64,000 bases of DNA from Desulfuromonadales bacterium (GCA_030145205.1 JAQYVZ010000007.1:52224-116223), one strand, 5' to 3'; positions 34,728 through 44,090 are shown, counted from the first letter of the stretch. Program-made: numbers and translations. Notes: generated by a model not told the origin, from the sequence alone.

Positions 34728-37388
34728 TTATTCTTCTTCGAGCACCGCCTGAGCTGCGGCGAGGCGAGCGATCGGCACCCGGAAGGGGGAACAGGACACA
34801 TAGTCGAGTCCGATCCGGTGACAGAACTTGACGCTGGATGCTTCACCGCCATGCTCGCCACAGATGCCAAGCTTGATGTCGGGACGAGTAGCACGACCAC
34901 GCTCGCAACCGAGCTTGACCAGTTCACCGACCCCTTCCTGATCGATTGCCACGAAGGGGTCGTTCGGGTAGATGTCCTGCTCGACATAGAACGGCAGGAA
35001 ACGGCCCGAATCGTCACGTGACAGACCGTAGGTCGTCTGGGTCAGGTCGTTGGTGCCGAACGAGAAGAACTCCGCCTCGTTGGCAATCACGTCGGCGGTA
35101 AGAGCGGCACGCGGCAACTCGATCATGGTTCCGATCAGGTACTTGACGCTGGCACCGTATTCCGCAATCACCTCATCGGCAACCCGGATGGCATTGGCCC
35201 GCAGGATCGCCAGCTCCTTCACTTCGCCGACCAGCGGGATCATGATCTCCGGAACGATATCGAAGCCCTCGTTCTTGACCAGCTCACAGGCGGCTTCCAT
35301 AATGGCACGCACCTGCATGTCGTAAATCTCCGGATAGGTCACCGCCAGACGACAGCCGCGATGGCCGAGCATCGGGTTGAATTCGTGGAGCGACTCAACC
35401 TTCGCCTTGAGTGTCTGCACCGGCACACCCATATCAGTCGCCAGCTCCGCGATGTCGCCATCGGAGTGCGGCAGAAACTCATGCAACGGCGGATCGAGCA
35501 GGCGAATCGTCACCGGCAGTCCCTTCATCACTCGGAAGATACCGAGGAAATCAGTGCGCTGCATCGGCAGGATTTTCTCCAGAGCGCGCTTGCGACCCTC
35601 GAGATCAGCAGAAAGGATCATTTCGCGCACCGATTTGATGCGATCACCTTCGAAGAACATATGCTCGGTACGGCACAGGCCGATACCTTCGGCACCAAAA
35701 TCACGGGCCACCTGGGAGTCATGCGGGGAGTCGGCGTTGGTACGGACCCGCATTCTGCGGATGCCATCGACCCAGGCCATCAGTTGACCGAATTCCCCGG
35801 TCAATTCAGGCTGAACCGTCGGCACTTCGCCCTGCATCACCTCACCGGTCGAACCGTCCAGAGTGATCACGCTCCCCTTCTTGAAGACCTGACCGTTGCG
35901 GGCGGTGAACTCTTCAGCAGCATAATCGACTTTGATGTCGCCGCAGCCAGAGACACAGCATTTGCCCATACCACGCGCAACCACCGCAGCGTGAGAGGTC
36001 ATCCCACCGCGAGCGGTCAGAATGCCCTGCGCGGCGTGCATACCGTGGATATCTTCCGGGCTGGTTTCAACCCGCACCAGGATGACTTTCAACCCGATCT
36101 TTGCAGCTTCTTCCGCTTCGTCGGCGGAAAACACCACTTCGCCGCTGGCCGCGCCCGGAGACGCCGGCAAGCCCTTGGCCACGACAGTTTTTTCAGCGTT
36201 CGGGTCGAGCGAAGGATGCAGAAGCTGATCTAGCTGCTCGGGAGCAACCCGCATGATTGCCTCTTTCTTACTGATCAAACCCTCAGCAACCATATCAACG
36301 GCGGTCTTGACCGCAGCCTTGGCGGTACGCTTACCGTTGCGGGTTTGCAGCATATAGAGTCGGCCTTTTTCAATGGTAAACTCGATATCCTGCATGTCCT
36401 TGTAATGCTTTTCCAGGATATCGCGGATCCTGTCCAGCTGCCCATAGCACTCCGGCATGACATCTTCCATGGCCGGCAGGTCGCCCGGCTTGTACTTCGC
36501 CTTGTTAATCGGCTGCGGGGTCCGGGTCCCGGCCACGACATCTTCACCCTGAGCATTGATCAGGTATTCGCCGTAAAAGTAATTTTCTCCGGTGGCCGGG
36601 TCACGCGTAAAGGCAACGCCGGTGGCACAATCATCACCCATATTGCCGAACACCATCGACTGCACGTTGACTGCGGTTCCCCATTCAGCCGGGATATCAT
36701 TGAGACGACGATACGTAATGGCCCGGGCATTCATCCAGGAGCCGAACACGGCACCAATCGCACCCCAAAGCTGCTCATTGGGGTCCATTGGGAAGTCTTG
36801 ACCGAGCTCCTCTTTGACCTTGAGCTTGAACTGCTCGACCAGCTCTTTGAGGTCATCGGCTGTCAGGGCGGTGTCTTCTTCAACCCCGCGAGCATCCTTC
36901 ATTTTTTCAAGAAGATATTCAAGGATGTCGCCATCCATGCCAAGTACGACGTTGCTGTACATCTGAATGAACCGCCGGTAGGAATCGTAAGCGAAACGGG
37001 CATCGCCGCTCTGGGCAATCACACCCTGTACGGTCTCGTCGTTCAAACCCAGGTTCAGTACCGTGTCCATCATGCCAGGCATCGAAGCCCGCGCGCCGGA
37101 ACGCACCGAGACCAGCAGAGGATTCTGTGTGTCACCGAACGACTTGCTCATCAGAGCCTCGACCCGAGCCATATGCTCAGCGACTTCGGCCTTGAGACTT
37201 TCTGGATATTGGCGGTCGTTCTTATAGAACTCGGTGCAAACCTCGGTGGTCACCGTAAAACCGGCCGGGACCGGCAGTCCGATGCTGGTCATTTCTGCCA
37301 GATTAGCGCCCTTGCCACCCAGCAGATTCTTCATGTCCCCACGCCCTTCGGCGGTTCCGTCGCCAAAGAAGTACACATATTTTGCCAT
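34728..37388 (-). CDS. ppdK: Pyruvate, phosphate dikinase
   Basis: 886 residues from the ATG at 37388, chosen because GAGGAGGAG lies 7 nt upstream. It interconverts pyruvate, ATP and phosphate with PEP, AMP and pyrophosphate. N-terminal KYVYFFGDGTAEG, ATP-grasp domain with LLGGKGANLAEMTSIGLPVP, phosphohistidine domain with GGMTSHAAVVARGMGKCC, and a C-terminal PEP barrel with FFSFGTNDLTQTTYGLSRDD and KLGICGEHGGEA. Length and motifs are complete. A tandem short repeat lies in its leader. Confidence 0.97.
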   Translation of the reverse strand: MAKYVYFFGDGTAEGRGDMKNLLGGKGANLAEMTSIGLPVPAGFTVTTEVCTEFYKNDRQYPESLKAEVAEHMARVEALMSKSFGDTQNPLLVSVRSGARASMPGMMDTVLNLGLNDETVQGVIAQSGDARFAYDSYRRFIQMYSNVVLGMDGDILEYLLEKMKDARGVEEDTALTADDLKELVEQFKLKVKEELGQDFPMDPNEQLWGAIGAVFGSWMNARAITYRRLNDIPAEWGTAVNVQSMVFGNMGDDCATGVAFTRDPATGENYFYGEYLINAQGEDVVAGTRTPQPINKAKYKPGDLPAMEDVMPECYGQLDRIRDILEKHYKDMQDIEFTIEKGRLYMLQTRNGKRTAKAAVKTAVDMVAEGLISKKEAIMRVAPEQLDQLLHPSLDPNAEKTVVAKGLPASPGAASGEVVFSADEAEEAAKIGLKVILVRVETSPEDIHGMHAAQGILTARGGMTSHAAVVARGMGKCCVSGCGDIKVDYAAEEFTARNGQVFKKGSVITLDGSTGEVMQGEVPTVQPELTGEFGQLMAWVDGIRRMRVRTNADSPHDSQVARDFGAEGIGLCRTEHMFFEGDRIKSVREMILSADLEGRKRALEKILPMQRTDFLGIFRVMKGLPVTIRLLDPPLHEFLPHSDGDIAELATDMGVPVQTLKAKVESLHEFNPMLGHRGCRLAVTYPEIYDMQVRAIMEAACELVKNEGFDIVPEIMIPLVGEVKELAILRANAIRVADEVIAEYGASVKYLIGTMIELPRAALTADVIANEAEFFSFGTNDLTQTTYGLSRDDSGRFLPFYVEQDIYPNDPFVAIDQEGVGELVKLGCERGRATRPDIKLGICGEHGGEASSVKFCHRIGLDYVSCSPFRVPIARLAAAQAVLEEE

Positions 37389-37402
37389 CGACTCGCTCCT
37401 CC

Positions 37403-37465
37403 TCGATAAGTTTTGACCTGTCACCATGCCTCGCCGCAGGTACAGGGTCGATAAAGTTTTGACCT
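37403..37465. repeat. Tandem copies of TCGATAA(A)GTTTTGACCT in the ppdK leader
   Basis: TCGATAAGTTTTGACCT (37403-37419) and TCGATAAAGTTTTGACCT (37448-37465) differ by one A and are 45 bp apart, upstream of the ppdK ATG. They may be binding sites or a local duplication. Confidence 0.7.
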
Positions 37466-37479
37466 TGTTTTCTAGCCTA

Positions 37480-37511
37480 AATAAAAACGCCGCTTAAGTA
37501 TCTAAGCGGCG
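37480..37511 (-). terminator. glyS terminator overlapping its stop codon
   Basis: On the minus strand CGCCGCTTA and TAAGCGGCG form a 9-bp stem followed by TTTTTATTT. The TAG stop of glyS (37504-37502) lies inside the hairpin loop edge. Confidence 0.85.
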
Positions 37512-39568
37512 ATGCGTGTAAAGTCTGCAATGTTCCTGAACAGTCCGGCAACCTGTGTCAACAGGGCCAGGCGATTGTCCCTGACCTGTTCATCCTCGGC
37601 CATGACCATGACCCCATCGAAGAAGGCGTCGACCGGTTCGCGCAAGCCAGCCACCGTCTGCAAAGCGGCCGTGTAGTCGCCCTCGGCGACTTGCGCCGTA
37701 ACAGTCTGCTGAGCCTGGCCGACCGCCTGCAACAGAGCGCCTTCGCAGTCTGCTTCGAACAACGCATCATCAATCTCCTGTTCAAGACCGTCCTTGATGA
37801 TATTGCCGACGCGTTTAAACGCGACAGCCAGAGGCTCGAAATCTGCAGCACCCTTGAGCGCGGCGAGGGCCTCCACCCGGGCCACAGCGTCGACCGGTTC
37901 ATCAAACCGGGCCGCCAGAACAGCTTCGACCACATCGGTGGCAAAACCTCGACTGGTCAACATGTTGACCAGTCGCAACCGGATAAATTCGACCACATCA
38001 GACTCGACTTCAGCGTAGGGTCGTGTCAGCTTGGCACCAAGCAGGCCAAGACTCTGGCTGACCAGATCCGGCAGGTTGAGCTGGTAACCCCGATCGAGAA
38101 TAATGTTGAGGATGCCGATCGCGCTACGCCGCAAGGCATAGGGGTCTGCTGAACCGGTCGGAATCAGGCCGACACTGAAACAGCCGCAAATCGTATCAAC
38201 CTTGTCGGCAATCGAAATAAAAGCGCCGATGCTGTCAGAAGGGAGCACACCACCCGCCTCGGTCGGCAGGTAATGCTCGCAAATTGCGGTAGAGACCCGC
38301 GCATCTTCCCCTTCCAGCCGGGAATATTCACGGCCCATAATCCCCTGCAGTTCCGGAAACTCGTAGACCATCTTGGTTTCGAGGTCGCACTTGCTGAGCA
38401 TGGCGGCGCGTGCCGTCAACTCACAGGATGCGGGATCAAACTGTTCGGCGAGGCTGACGGCAAGCGCGGTAAAGCGCTCGACCTTCTCGAAGCTCGAACC
38501 AAGCTTCGCCTGATAAATCACCTGCTTGAGCTTTTCCAGGTTATCGGCCAGAGGCTGCTTCTGATCTTCCTCCCAGAAGAACATCGCATCCGACAAACGG
38601 GCGCGGATCACCCGCTCGTTGCCCTTGATCACCACATCGGGATCTTCGGCACGGGTGTTCGACACCGTAATGAACTTATTCTGCAGCTTGCCTTCGGCAT
38701 CTTCCACAGTGAAATAGCGCTGATGTTCACGCATCGAGGTCACCAGCAATTCGCGCGGCAGCTGCAGATATTTTTCCTCAAAGCTGCCACACAGAGGGCT
38801 TGAATCCTCGACCAGGTATGTGACCTCCTCAAGCAGACGTTCGTCCAGGGCGGTCTGCCCACCGGCGGCGATACCAGCCTCTTCCACCTGGGTGCGGATA
38901 GTCGCTTTGCGCTCGACGTGATCCGCCGTGACAAAGTGCTGACGACATTGTTCCAACCAATCGTCCATGCCGGTCACGGCAAACTCCTGCGGCGCCATGA
39001 AGCGGTGACCGCGCGAGGCATTGCCGCTGGTCAGGTTGCCATAGGAGAAAGGCACGACCTGGCCGTCAAACAAGGCGACGATCCAGTGCATCGGTCGGGC
39101 AAAACGGATGTCGAGATCTTTCCAGCGCATCGACTTCTTGAAGGGGATGCCTGCAATCAGGCGTGGCAGAATCTCGATCAGCAATTCGCTGGTCGGTCGA
39201 CCGGCCTCTTCCTTTTCGGCAAAAAGATATTCCCCTTTGTCCGTTTCAATCAGCTTTAGCTCCGACACATCCAGACCCTGACCCCGGGCAAACCCGATCG
39301 CTGCCTTGGTGGGGTTGCCCTCTGCATCGTAGGCGATGTTCTTTGCCGGGCCGACGGACTCGGTCCGCAGGGTTGGCTGCTCCTCGGCAACGTCACTGAC
39401 GGCCAGAGCCATCCGGCGCGGCGTCGCACAGGTGCGGATGTCGCCAAACTCGAGACGGGCACTCTCCAACTCTTTGCGGATCAGGCGTTCCATATCGGCC
39501 ATCGCCTTCGGCAAAAAGCCCGCCGGGATCTCTTCGGTGCCGATTTCGAGAAAAATTTCTTTAGACAT
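37502..39568 (-). CDS. glyS: Glycyl-tRNA synthetase beta subunit
   Basis: 688 residues, normal length. Starts MSKEIFLEIGTEEIPAGFLPKAM, the hallmark N-terminus of GlyS, with MHWIVALFDGQVVPF, a HRFMAP block and a TSMREHQRYFTVED segment; a C-terminal DALR-like anticodon domain follows. It pairs with GlyQ in the alpha2beta2 enzyme that charges tRNA-Gly. GGAG precedes the ATG by 6 nt. It lies 146 bp downstream of glyQ, a gap holding only a weak inverted repeat. Confidence 0.97.
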   Translation of the reverse strand: MSKEIFLEIGTEEIPAGFLPKAMADMERLIRKELESARLEFGDIRTCATPRRMALAVSDVAEEQPTLRTESVGPAKNIAYDAEGNPTKAAIGFARGQGLDVSELKLIETDKGEYLFAEKEEAGRPTSELLIEILPRLIAGIPFKKSMRWKDLDIRFARPMHWIVALFDGQVVPFSYGNLTSGNASRGHRFMAPQEFAVTGMDDWLEQCRQHFVTADHVERKATIRTQVEEAGIAAGGQTALDERLLEEVTYLVEDSSPLCGSFEEKYLQLPRELLVTSMREHQRYFTVEDAEGKLQNKFITVSNTRAEDPDVVIKGNERVIRARLSDAMFFWEEDQKQPLADNLEKLKQVIYQAKLGSSFEKVERFTALAVSLAEQFDPASCELTARAAMLSKCDLETKMVYEFPELQGIMGREYSRLEGEDARVSTAICEHYLPTEAGGVLPSDSIGAFISIADKVDTICGCFSVGLIPTGSADPYALRRSAIGILNIILDRGYQLNLPDLVSQSLGLLGAKLTRPYAEVESDVVEFIRLRLVNMLTSRGFATDVVEAVLAARFDEPVDAVARVEALAALKGAADFEPLAVAFKRVGNIIKDGLEQEIDDALFEADCEGALLQAVGQAQQTVTAQVAEGDYTAALQTVAGLREPVDAFFDGVMVMAEDEQVRDNRLALLTQVAGLFRNIADFTRIAA

Positions 39569-39714
39569 TTAAAGCTCCAATCATAAAGCTCGATTAACGC
39601 CCGTTCGTTTCACTCACTCGAGGTGCGGAGTCGCTGAGAGAAACAAATCAATTGATTTTAAAATGCAGCTTTGACTTTCACAGCGTCTCAGCGTTAAGGC
39701 TTCAATGAAACACT

Positions 39715-40584
39715 TTACTTCTTTAACAGCGGGAAACCCATCTTCTCACGCTGGGCGACGTAAACCTCAGCACACAGGCGCGACAGATTGCGAACGCGAC
39801 CAATGTAATGGGCCCGCTCCGTCACGGAAATCGCACCGCGGGCGTCGAGCATGTTGAACGCGTGTGAGCATTTCAACACATAGTCGTACGCCGGAAACAC
39901 CAACTCTTTGGCAACCAGCTTCTGACATTCCTGCTCATACATGTCGAACAACTGCAGCATCATTGAGGTGTCGGCTTCTTCGAAGTTGTAGGTCGAGAAT
40001 TCCACTTCAGTCTGGTGGTGGACGTCACCGTATTTGAGCCCACCGCCCCAGTCCAGATCATAGACATTGTCAACACCCTGGATGTACATGGCGATCCGCT
40101 CGATGCCGTAGGTCAGCTCACCAGAGATCGGTTTGAGGTCGATGCCGCCACACTGCTGGAAATAAGTGAACTGGGTAATCTCCATACCATCAAGCCAGAC
40201 TTCCCAACCCAGGCCCCAGGCACCAAGCGTGGGAGATTCCCAGTCATCCTCAACGAAACGGATATCGTGCTTGGCGGCATCAATCCCGAAGCTCTTCAAC
40301 GAATCGAGATAGAGCTCCTGAATATCCATCGGGGACGGCTTGAGAATCACCTGGAACTGGTAGTAGTGCTGCAAGCGGTTGGGGTTCTCACCGTAACGAC
40401 CGTCGGTAGGACGGCGTGAAGGTTCGACGTAGGCAACGTTCCAAGGCTCCGGGCCGAGCGAACGCAAAAAGGTCGCCGGGTTAAAGGTCCCCGCACCCTT
40501 TTCCAGGTCGTAGGGCTGTTGGAGTATGCAGCCGTGATTGGCCCAATAAGTCTGCAGAGCCAGTATCAGTTCCTGAAAAGTCAC
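39715..40584 (-). CDS. glyQ: Glycyl-tRNA synthetase alpha subunit
   Basis: 289 residues, the usual length. Begins [19 protein letters not shown] and has the class II catalytic blocks [26 protein letters not shown]-like [15 protein letters not shown], and [18 protein letters not shown]. It activates glycine and works with GlyS. AGGAGGAACAG precedes the ATG. A 306-bp gap upstream separates it from recO. Confidence 0.98.
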   Translation of the reverse strand: MTFQELILALQTYWANHGCILQQPYDLEKGAGTFNPATFLRSLGPEPWNVAYVEPSRRPTDGRYGENPNRLQHYYQFQVILKPSPMDIQELYLDSLKSFGIDAAKHDIRFVEDDWESPTLGAWGLGWEVWLDGMEITQFTYFQQCGGIDLKPISGELTYGIERIAMYIQGVDNVYDLDWGGGLKYGDVHHQTEVEFSTYNFEEADTSMMLQLFDMYEQECQKLVAKELVFPAYDYVLKCSHAFNMLDARGAISVTERAHYIGRVRNLSRLCAEVYVAQREKMGFPLLKK

Positions 40585-40890
40585 TGTTCCTCCTAAGACG
40601 AAAAAAAACGCTCAAGATATGAATTTTACAGCGGCAAACCACCGCAACACAAGAATCGCCGATACGTTGAAAATTTCACATCGCCACAACTGAAATGTCG
40701 CGTTGGAAGCTTCAAACGAAGTCCGCTTCACCGGCACAAGGGGAAAGCAGAAAAACGATCTTGTTTTCAGGCAGATTTAAGTGAATTCAATCCCCCTGAA
40801 AACAGGCGGTGGTGCAGCATGGAAAAGCAACGCATCTTAGCTTGACGTGCGGGTTCTGTCAAGAAAATGGACGGCAAAAACCTTGATTTA
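40585..40890. other. Intergenic region upstream of glyQ
   Basis: 306 bp. An inverted repeat TGTTTTCAGG/CCTGAAAACA (40762-40771 and 40795-40804) encloses a 23-nt AT-rich loop. No T-box motif, no tRNA and no gene-like frame are seen. The promoter of glyQ must lie here but I could not fix it. Confidence 0.4.
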
Positions 40891-41652
40891 TCACGACTCA
40901 TCAGCGGAATCGAGAGCCGTCATAAAAGATTGGCTTTTCAAGGGGCTCGGCAAATGATGTCGCAACGTCTCGGCCATCAGGGCCAGCCCCTCGCGGCGCG
41001 TCAAGGGACTTAATCGAAACCCTTCGAAATGATTGAGCGGTGTCTGCAAAATGCGCCCGAGCGTCCCAAGCGTCATGCGGTCAACCTGCAGGGTCATCCG
41101 GCCGCCGCCGCAGGCCTCGCAAAGGCTGCCGTTGCGTGCTGCGGAGAACCCCACTGGTCCCGCCGGCAAATCCGCATCACAAGCGGCACAGTGTTGCAGG
41201 TGCGGAACGTAGCCGGACAAGGACAAAAGACGTAGTTCCAGCAGCAGGCGAGCCTCATCGGACGCACCATTGACATCGAGATGGTCCAGAAAGGCCTTAA
41301 GCAAAGAGAAGGTTTCGGCCGCCCCGACGGTCTCGTCGAACAGCACACCCGTTAATTCGCAGCCGTAACCGGCCAGTGCAAGAGTGTCCAGGTCTGTCCT
41401 CAAGCCAGCACGCAGACTGACCAGCTCTGCCTCCTGAAAAGTCACCAGGCCACTGCCAGGCCGTTGCGTCCAATGCAGCTGGACTTCGGCAAACGTCTCC
41501 AACGCAGCGCCAAAACGCTTGCGGCTTTTGCGAGCATTGCGGGCAAAGCCCTTGATGCGTCCGTTATCAGGGGTCAGCAGGGTGACGATGCGATCAGCTT
41601 CGCCGTAATTGGTGTGGTGGAGAACAATGGCTGGGGAGACGTTTAACTTCAT
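40891..41652 (-). CDS. recO: DNA repair protein RecO
   Basis: 253 residues, normal length. N-terminal OB fold (SPAIVLHHTNYGEADRIVTLLTPDNGRI), helical middle and a zinc-binding C-terminus with C155-x2-C158 and C178-x2-C181, the arrangement seen in several RecO proteins. RecO helps load RecA on SSB-coated gaps in the RecFOR pathway. It is 22 bp downstream of mgtE on the same strand and may share its transcript. Confidence 0.93.
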   Translation of the reverse strand: MKLNVSPAIVLHHTNYGEADRIVTLLTPDNGRIKGFARNARKSRKRFGAALETFAEVQLHWTQRPGSGLVTFQEAELVSLRAGLRTDLDTLALAGYGCELTGVLFDETVGAAETFSLLKAFLDHLDVNGASDEARLLLELRLLSLSGYVPHLQHCAACDADLPAGPVGFSAARNGSLCEACGGGRMTLQVDRMTLGTLGRILQTPLNHFEGFRLSPLTRREGLALMAETLRHHLPSPLKSQSFMTALDSADES

Positions 41653-41674
41653 GACCCGCGGGACCCCAGGAGTG

Positions 41675-43030
41675 TCACTTCAGCAACGTCATAAATGCCG
41701 TCGCCATGGAGAAATAGATCAGGATCCCGGTAATATCATTGGCGGTCTGGACAAACGGCGTAGACGCAATCGCCGGATCGATCCCCAGCTTCTTGAATGC
41801 AGCCGGAGCAATCACTCCCATAGTTGATGCGACCGACATGGCAACCACCATCGCCAAGCCGACCACAACGCCGAGATAGGGGTTGCCGTGCCAGGCCCAG
41901 GCCACCATCCCGACCGTCAAGCCGCAGACGCTGCCCATGATCATACCGACTCGGACCTCCTTGAAAAACACCTGGCGCAAGGTGCTGAAATCAATCCGCC
42001 CGGTGGCAAAGCCACGCACCATGATCGTCGCTGACTGGCCGCCGACATTACCACCCATGCCGGTAATGACCGGAATGAAGGAGATCAGGGCGATCACCTC
42101 CTTGAGGGTCAGCTTGAACATCCACATCAGGTAGCCGGTGATCACGCCGCCGAACAGGTTGACCAGTAGCCAGGGCAGGCGCAGCCGGGCAATTTTGAAT
42201 GCCTTGTTGCCGTACAGCAGCTCCTCTTCGCTGGCACCGGCCATCTTGTAAAAGTCTTCCGTCGCTTCCTGGCGGATAACGTCGATGACGTCATCGACCG
42301 TGATGATCCCCATCAGGCGGTTGTTGTCGTCTACAACCGGGACGGCAAGAATATTATACTTTTCAACCACCCGGGCGACCTCTTCCTGGTCCATGTCAGT
42401 GCGCACAGTGAACACATCGGTGGTCATGATATCCGACAGGTAAGTGGCTGGCGGAACCGTCAACAGCTGCCTCAGTGACAGGACCCCGACCAGCTGACCT
42501 TGCTCATTGGTCACGTAGAGATAGAAGACCATCTCCACATCACCTGCTTCCTGCAGGGCGGCAATCGCCTCCTTGACCGTCATGCTCTGTTCCAGGGCAT
42601 AAACGTCGGGGGACATGATACCGCCCGCCGAATCCTCTTCATATTGCAGCAGCTGCTCGATCTCTTCGGAATCCTCATCATGCATACTGTTGAGGATTTC
42701 GTCCGCCAGCTCGTCCGGCATGTAACCGACAATATCGGCGGCATCATCGGTTGCCATCTCCTGGAGAACCTCGGTGATGGTTTCCTTGTCGAGTTGCTCC
42801 AGGATGTGGGCGCCGGTGGCATGATCGAGTTCTGACAGAACATCCGCGCTGGTCGCCGGATCGGCAATCAGATTGAACAGCAGGCGTTGCTCTTTCAGGT
42901 CGAGGTAACGGAACAGGTGCGCAATATCGGCCGGGTGCGTCTTGTCGAGAACCTTGCTCAGGTTCGGCAAAGCGCCACGTCGGATCAACCGCCGGGTTGT
43001 ATCAAGCAAAAGCTGGTGGTTGTGATCCAT
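41675..43030 (-). CDS. mgtE: Magnesium transporter MgtE
   Basis: 451 residues. N-terminal cytosolic superhelical domain (about 1-130), two CBS domains (about 135-255; TTDVFTVRTDMDQEEVARVVEKY, MGIITVDDVIDVI), then five membrane helices with RLPWLLVNLFGGVITGY, GMGGNVGGQSATIMVRG and FKKLGIDPAIASTPFVQTANDI. The NxGxQ and N-terminal acidic residues sense and conduct Mg2+. Its promoter is covered by a large palindrome. Divergent from a small membrane-protein gene. Confidence 0.96.
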   Translation of the reverse strand: MDHNHQLLLDTTRRLIRRGALPNLSKVLDKTHPADIAHLFRYLDLKEQRLLFNLIADPATSADVLSELDHATGAHILEQLDKETITEVLQEMATDDAADIVGYMPDELADEILNSMHDEDSEEIEQLLQYEEDSAGGIMSPDVYALEQSMTVKEAIAALQEAGDVEMVFYLYVTNEQGQLVGVLSLRQLLTVPPATYLSDIMTTDVFTVRTDMDQEEVARVVEKYNILAVPVVDDNNRLMGIITVDDVIDVIRQEATEDFYKMAGASEEELLYGNKAFKIARLRLPWLLVNLFGGVITGYLMWMFKLTLKEVIALISFIPVITGMGGNVGGQSATIMVRGFATGRIDFSTLRQVFFKEVRVGMIMGSVCGLTVGMVAWAWHGNPYLGVVVGLAMVVAMSVASTMGVIAPAAFKKLGIDPAIASTPFVQTANDITGILIYFSMATAFMTLLK

Positions 43031-43078
43031 GGTGGCACCTCGAAAACAGAATAAACTTGGGGGATGTGAAACTTTTGG

Positions 43079-43114
43079 AGTTTAACGCGGATAAATTGAC
43101 GTGTCAATTTATCC
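43079..43114 (-). promoter_or_regulatory. mgtE promoter with overlapping 26-nt palindrome
   Basis: TTGACA and TAAACT are separated by 17 bp on the minus strand. A perfect 12+12 palindrome GGATAAATTGAC-GT-GTCAATTTATCC (43089-43114) covers the -35 box. Confidence 0.7.
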
Positions 43115-43137
43115 CGGGACATTCGAGCTGGCTTTTA

Positions 43138-43167
43138 TTGACTTTTTTGAAACAGAGCGTCTAGACT
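43138..43167 (+). promoter_or_regulatory. Promoter of the small membrane-protein/DciA-like operon
   Basis: TTGACT and TAGACT are separated by 18 bp, with the -10 box 30 bp before the TTG start at 43197. Confidence 0.5.
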
Positions 43168-43196
43168 GTTATCATTAAAACCGAAAGGATCTTCCC

Positions 43197-43454
43197 TTGC
43201 AGACTTTTCTGACGGCAGGCATGCTGAGTCTCCTGCTGTTTGCTTTTTTTAGCAACGTTCCCCTCGGTTATTTCCGGGAGGGCGCCCAAAAATTTTCGCC
43301 GCGCTGGTTCATTTTTATCCACCTGTCGATCCCGTTCATCATCGGCCTGCGCATGAGCAATGGTATCAGCTGGCGCTTCATTCCGGTCACACTGGCACTG
43401 GCTGCTGCCGGACAGTGGCTGGGGGGACGACTGCATCGCCGGAGAAATCCATGA
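43197..43454 (+). CDS. Small hypothetical membrane protein
   Basis: 85 residues with a TTG start behind AAAGGA. Three hydrophobic segments (about 1-22, 38-52 and 60-78) separated by short loops; N-terminal motif FFSNVPLGYFREGAQKFSPRWFIFIHLSIPFIIGLRM is a mark of a small conserved delta-proteobacterial family that I do not know a function for. It ends GRLHRRRN and overlaps the next start by 4 nt (ATGA), so it is translationally coupled to the DUF721 gene. Confidence 0.7.
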   Translation: MQTFLTAGMLSLLLFAFFSNVPLGYFREGAQKFSPRWFIFIHLSIPFIIGLRMSNGISWRFIPVTLALAAAGQWLGGRLHRRRNP

Positions 43455-43963
43455 TCAGACGCAAGCGGCCGCGCATGCGGAAGGCGGTCTCTGCCGGAGA
43501 GCTCCTGGAGAAGTTGCTACACAGCTTCGGGCTCGACAAGCGCCTGCAGCAATACAGCGCCCTGGTGATCTGGGACGAGGTGGTCGGCGCCCAAATTGCC
43601 GCGCACGCCCGCCCCAGCAAAATTCGCGGCGCCGTGTTGGAGGTTTGTGTCGATCAACCCGCCTGGATGCAACAGTTGCAACTGATGAAGCCGCAGTTGC
43701 TGCAAAAACTCAACGAACATCCAGCCGAACCGGGCATCAAGGAGATCTTCCTGAAAAAGGGGAAACTGCCGCCGCTCACCGAAGAAGCCCCCGAGCCGCC
43801 CCCCGCCTGGAGATCAGCGGTGCTCGACCCTGAGGAGAAGCAGCAGATTTCTGAAATTCTCGAAGCAGTTGAGGATCCGGAGTTGCGAACTAGGCTGGAA
43901 CGGATGTTGAGTAAGCAGGCGCGGCTTTTGAAGGCGGGGGCTGCCGTAAAAAGTGATACGTGA
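43451..43963 (+). CDS. DUF721 / DciA-like protein
   Basis: 170 residues from the ATG at 43451. N-terminal DUF721 domain (about 15-90): RKAVSAGELLEKLLHSFGLDKRL, SALVIWDEVVGAQIAAHARPSKIRGAVLEVCVDQPAWMQQL. This domain is the core of DciA, which loads the replicative helicase, but many family members have no proven role. A linker rich in Pro and Glu and a C-terminal helix follow. Coupled by ATGA to the small membrane-protein gene; convergent with the tRNA methyltransferase. Confidence 0.82.
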   Translation: MIRRKRPRMRKAVSAGELLEKLLHSFGLDKRLQQYSALVIWDEVVGAQIAAHARPSKIRGAVLEVCVDQPAWMQQLQLMKPQLLQKLNEHPAEPGIKEIFLKKGKLPPLTEEAPEPPPAWRSAVLDPEEKQQISEILEAVEDPELRTRLERMLSKQARLLKAGAAVKSDT

Positions 43964-43983
43964 ATCTTGCTCGCCTTTTCTTT

Positions 43984-44073
43984 CTCTCCCCTGGCGGGAG
44001 AGGATTGAGGTGAGGGGGATAATGCATAAATTGGTCACCCTCACCCTGACCCTCTCCCGCCAGGGGAGAGGGG
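43984..44073. repeat. CTCTCCC-type inverted repeat element, copy 2
   Basis: 90 bp, nearly the same as the element at 11412-11499: the first 35 bases (CTCTCCCCTGGCGGGAGAGG, then ATTGAGGTGAGGGGG) are identical and the right half ends in CTCTCCCGCCAGGGGAGAGGGG. It lies between two convergent genes. Confidence 0.85.
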
Positions 44074-44090
44074 AATTCAAGAACACCTTT

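Noticed and set aside
36345..37409. A 354-residue plus-strand frame opposite ppdK
   Set aside because: Antisense shadow of a complete ppdK gene; no independent start signals.
40585..40890. T-box leader before glyQ
   Set aside because: No AGGGTGGNACCGCG-type block or antiterminator pair is found, and T-boxes are rare outside Firmicutes and allies.
43031..43196. M-box (Mg2+) riboswitch upstream of mgtE
   Set aside because: The leader is too short (about 50 nt from the predicted transcript start) and none of the conserved M-box loops appear; a DNA palindrome explains the symmetry.
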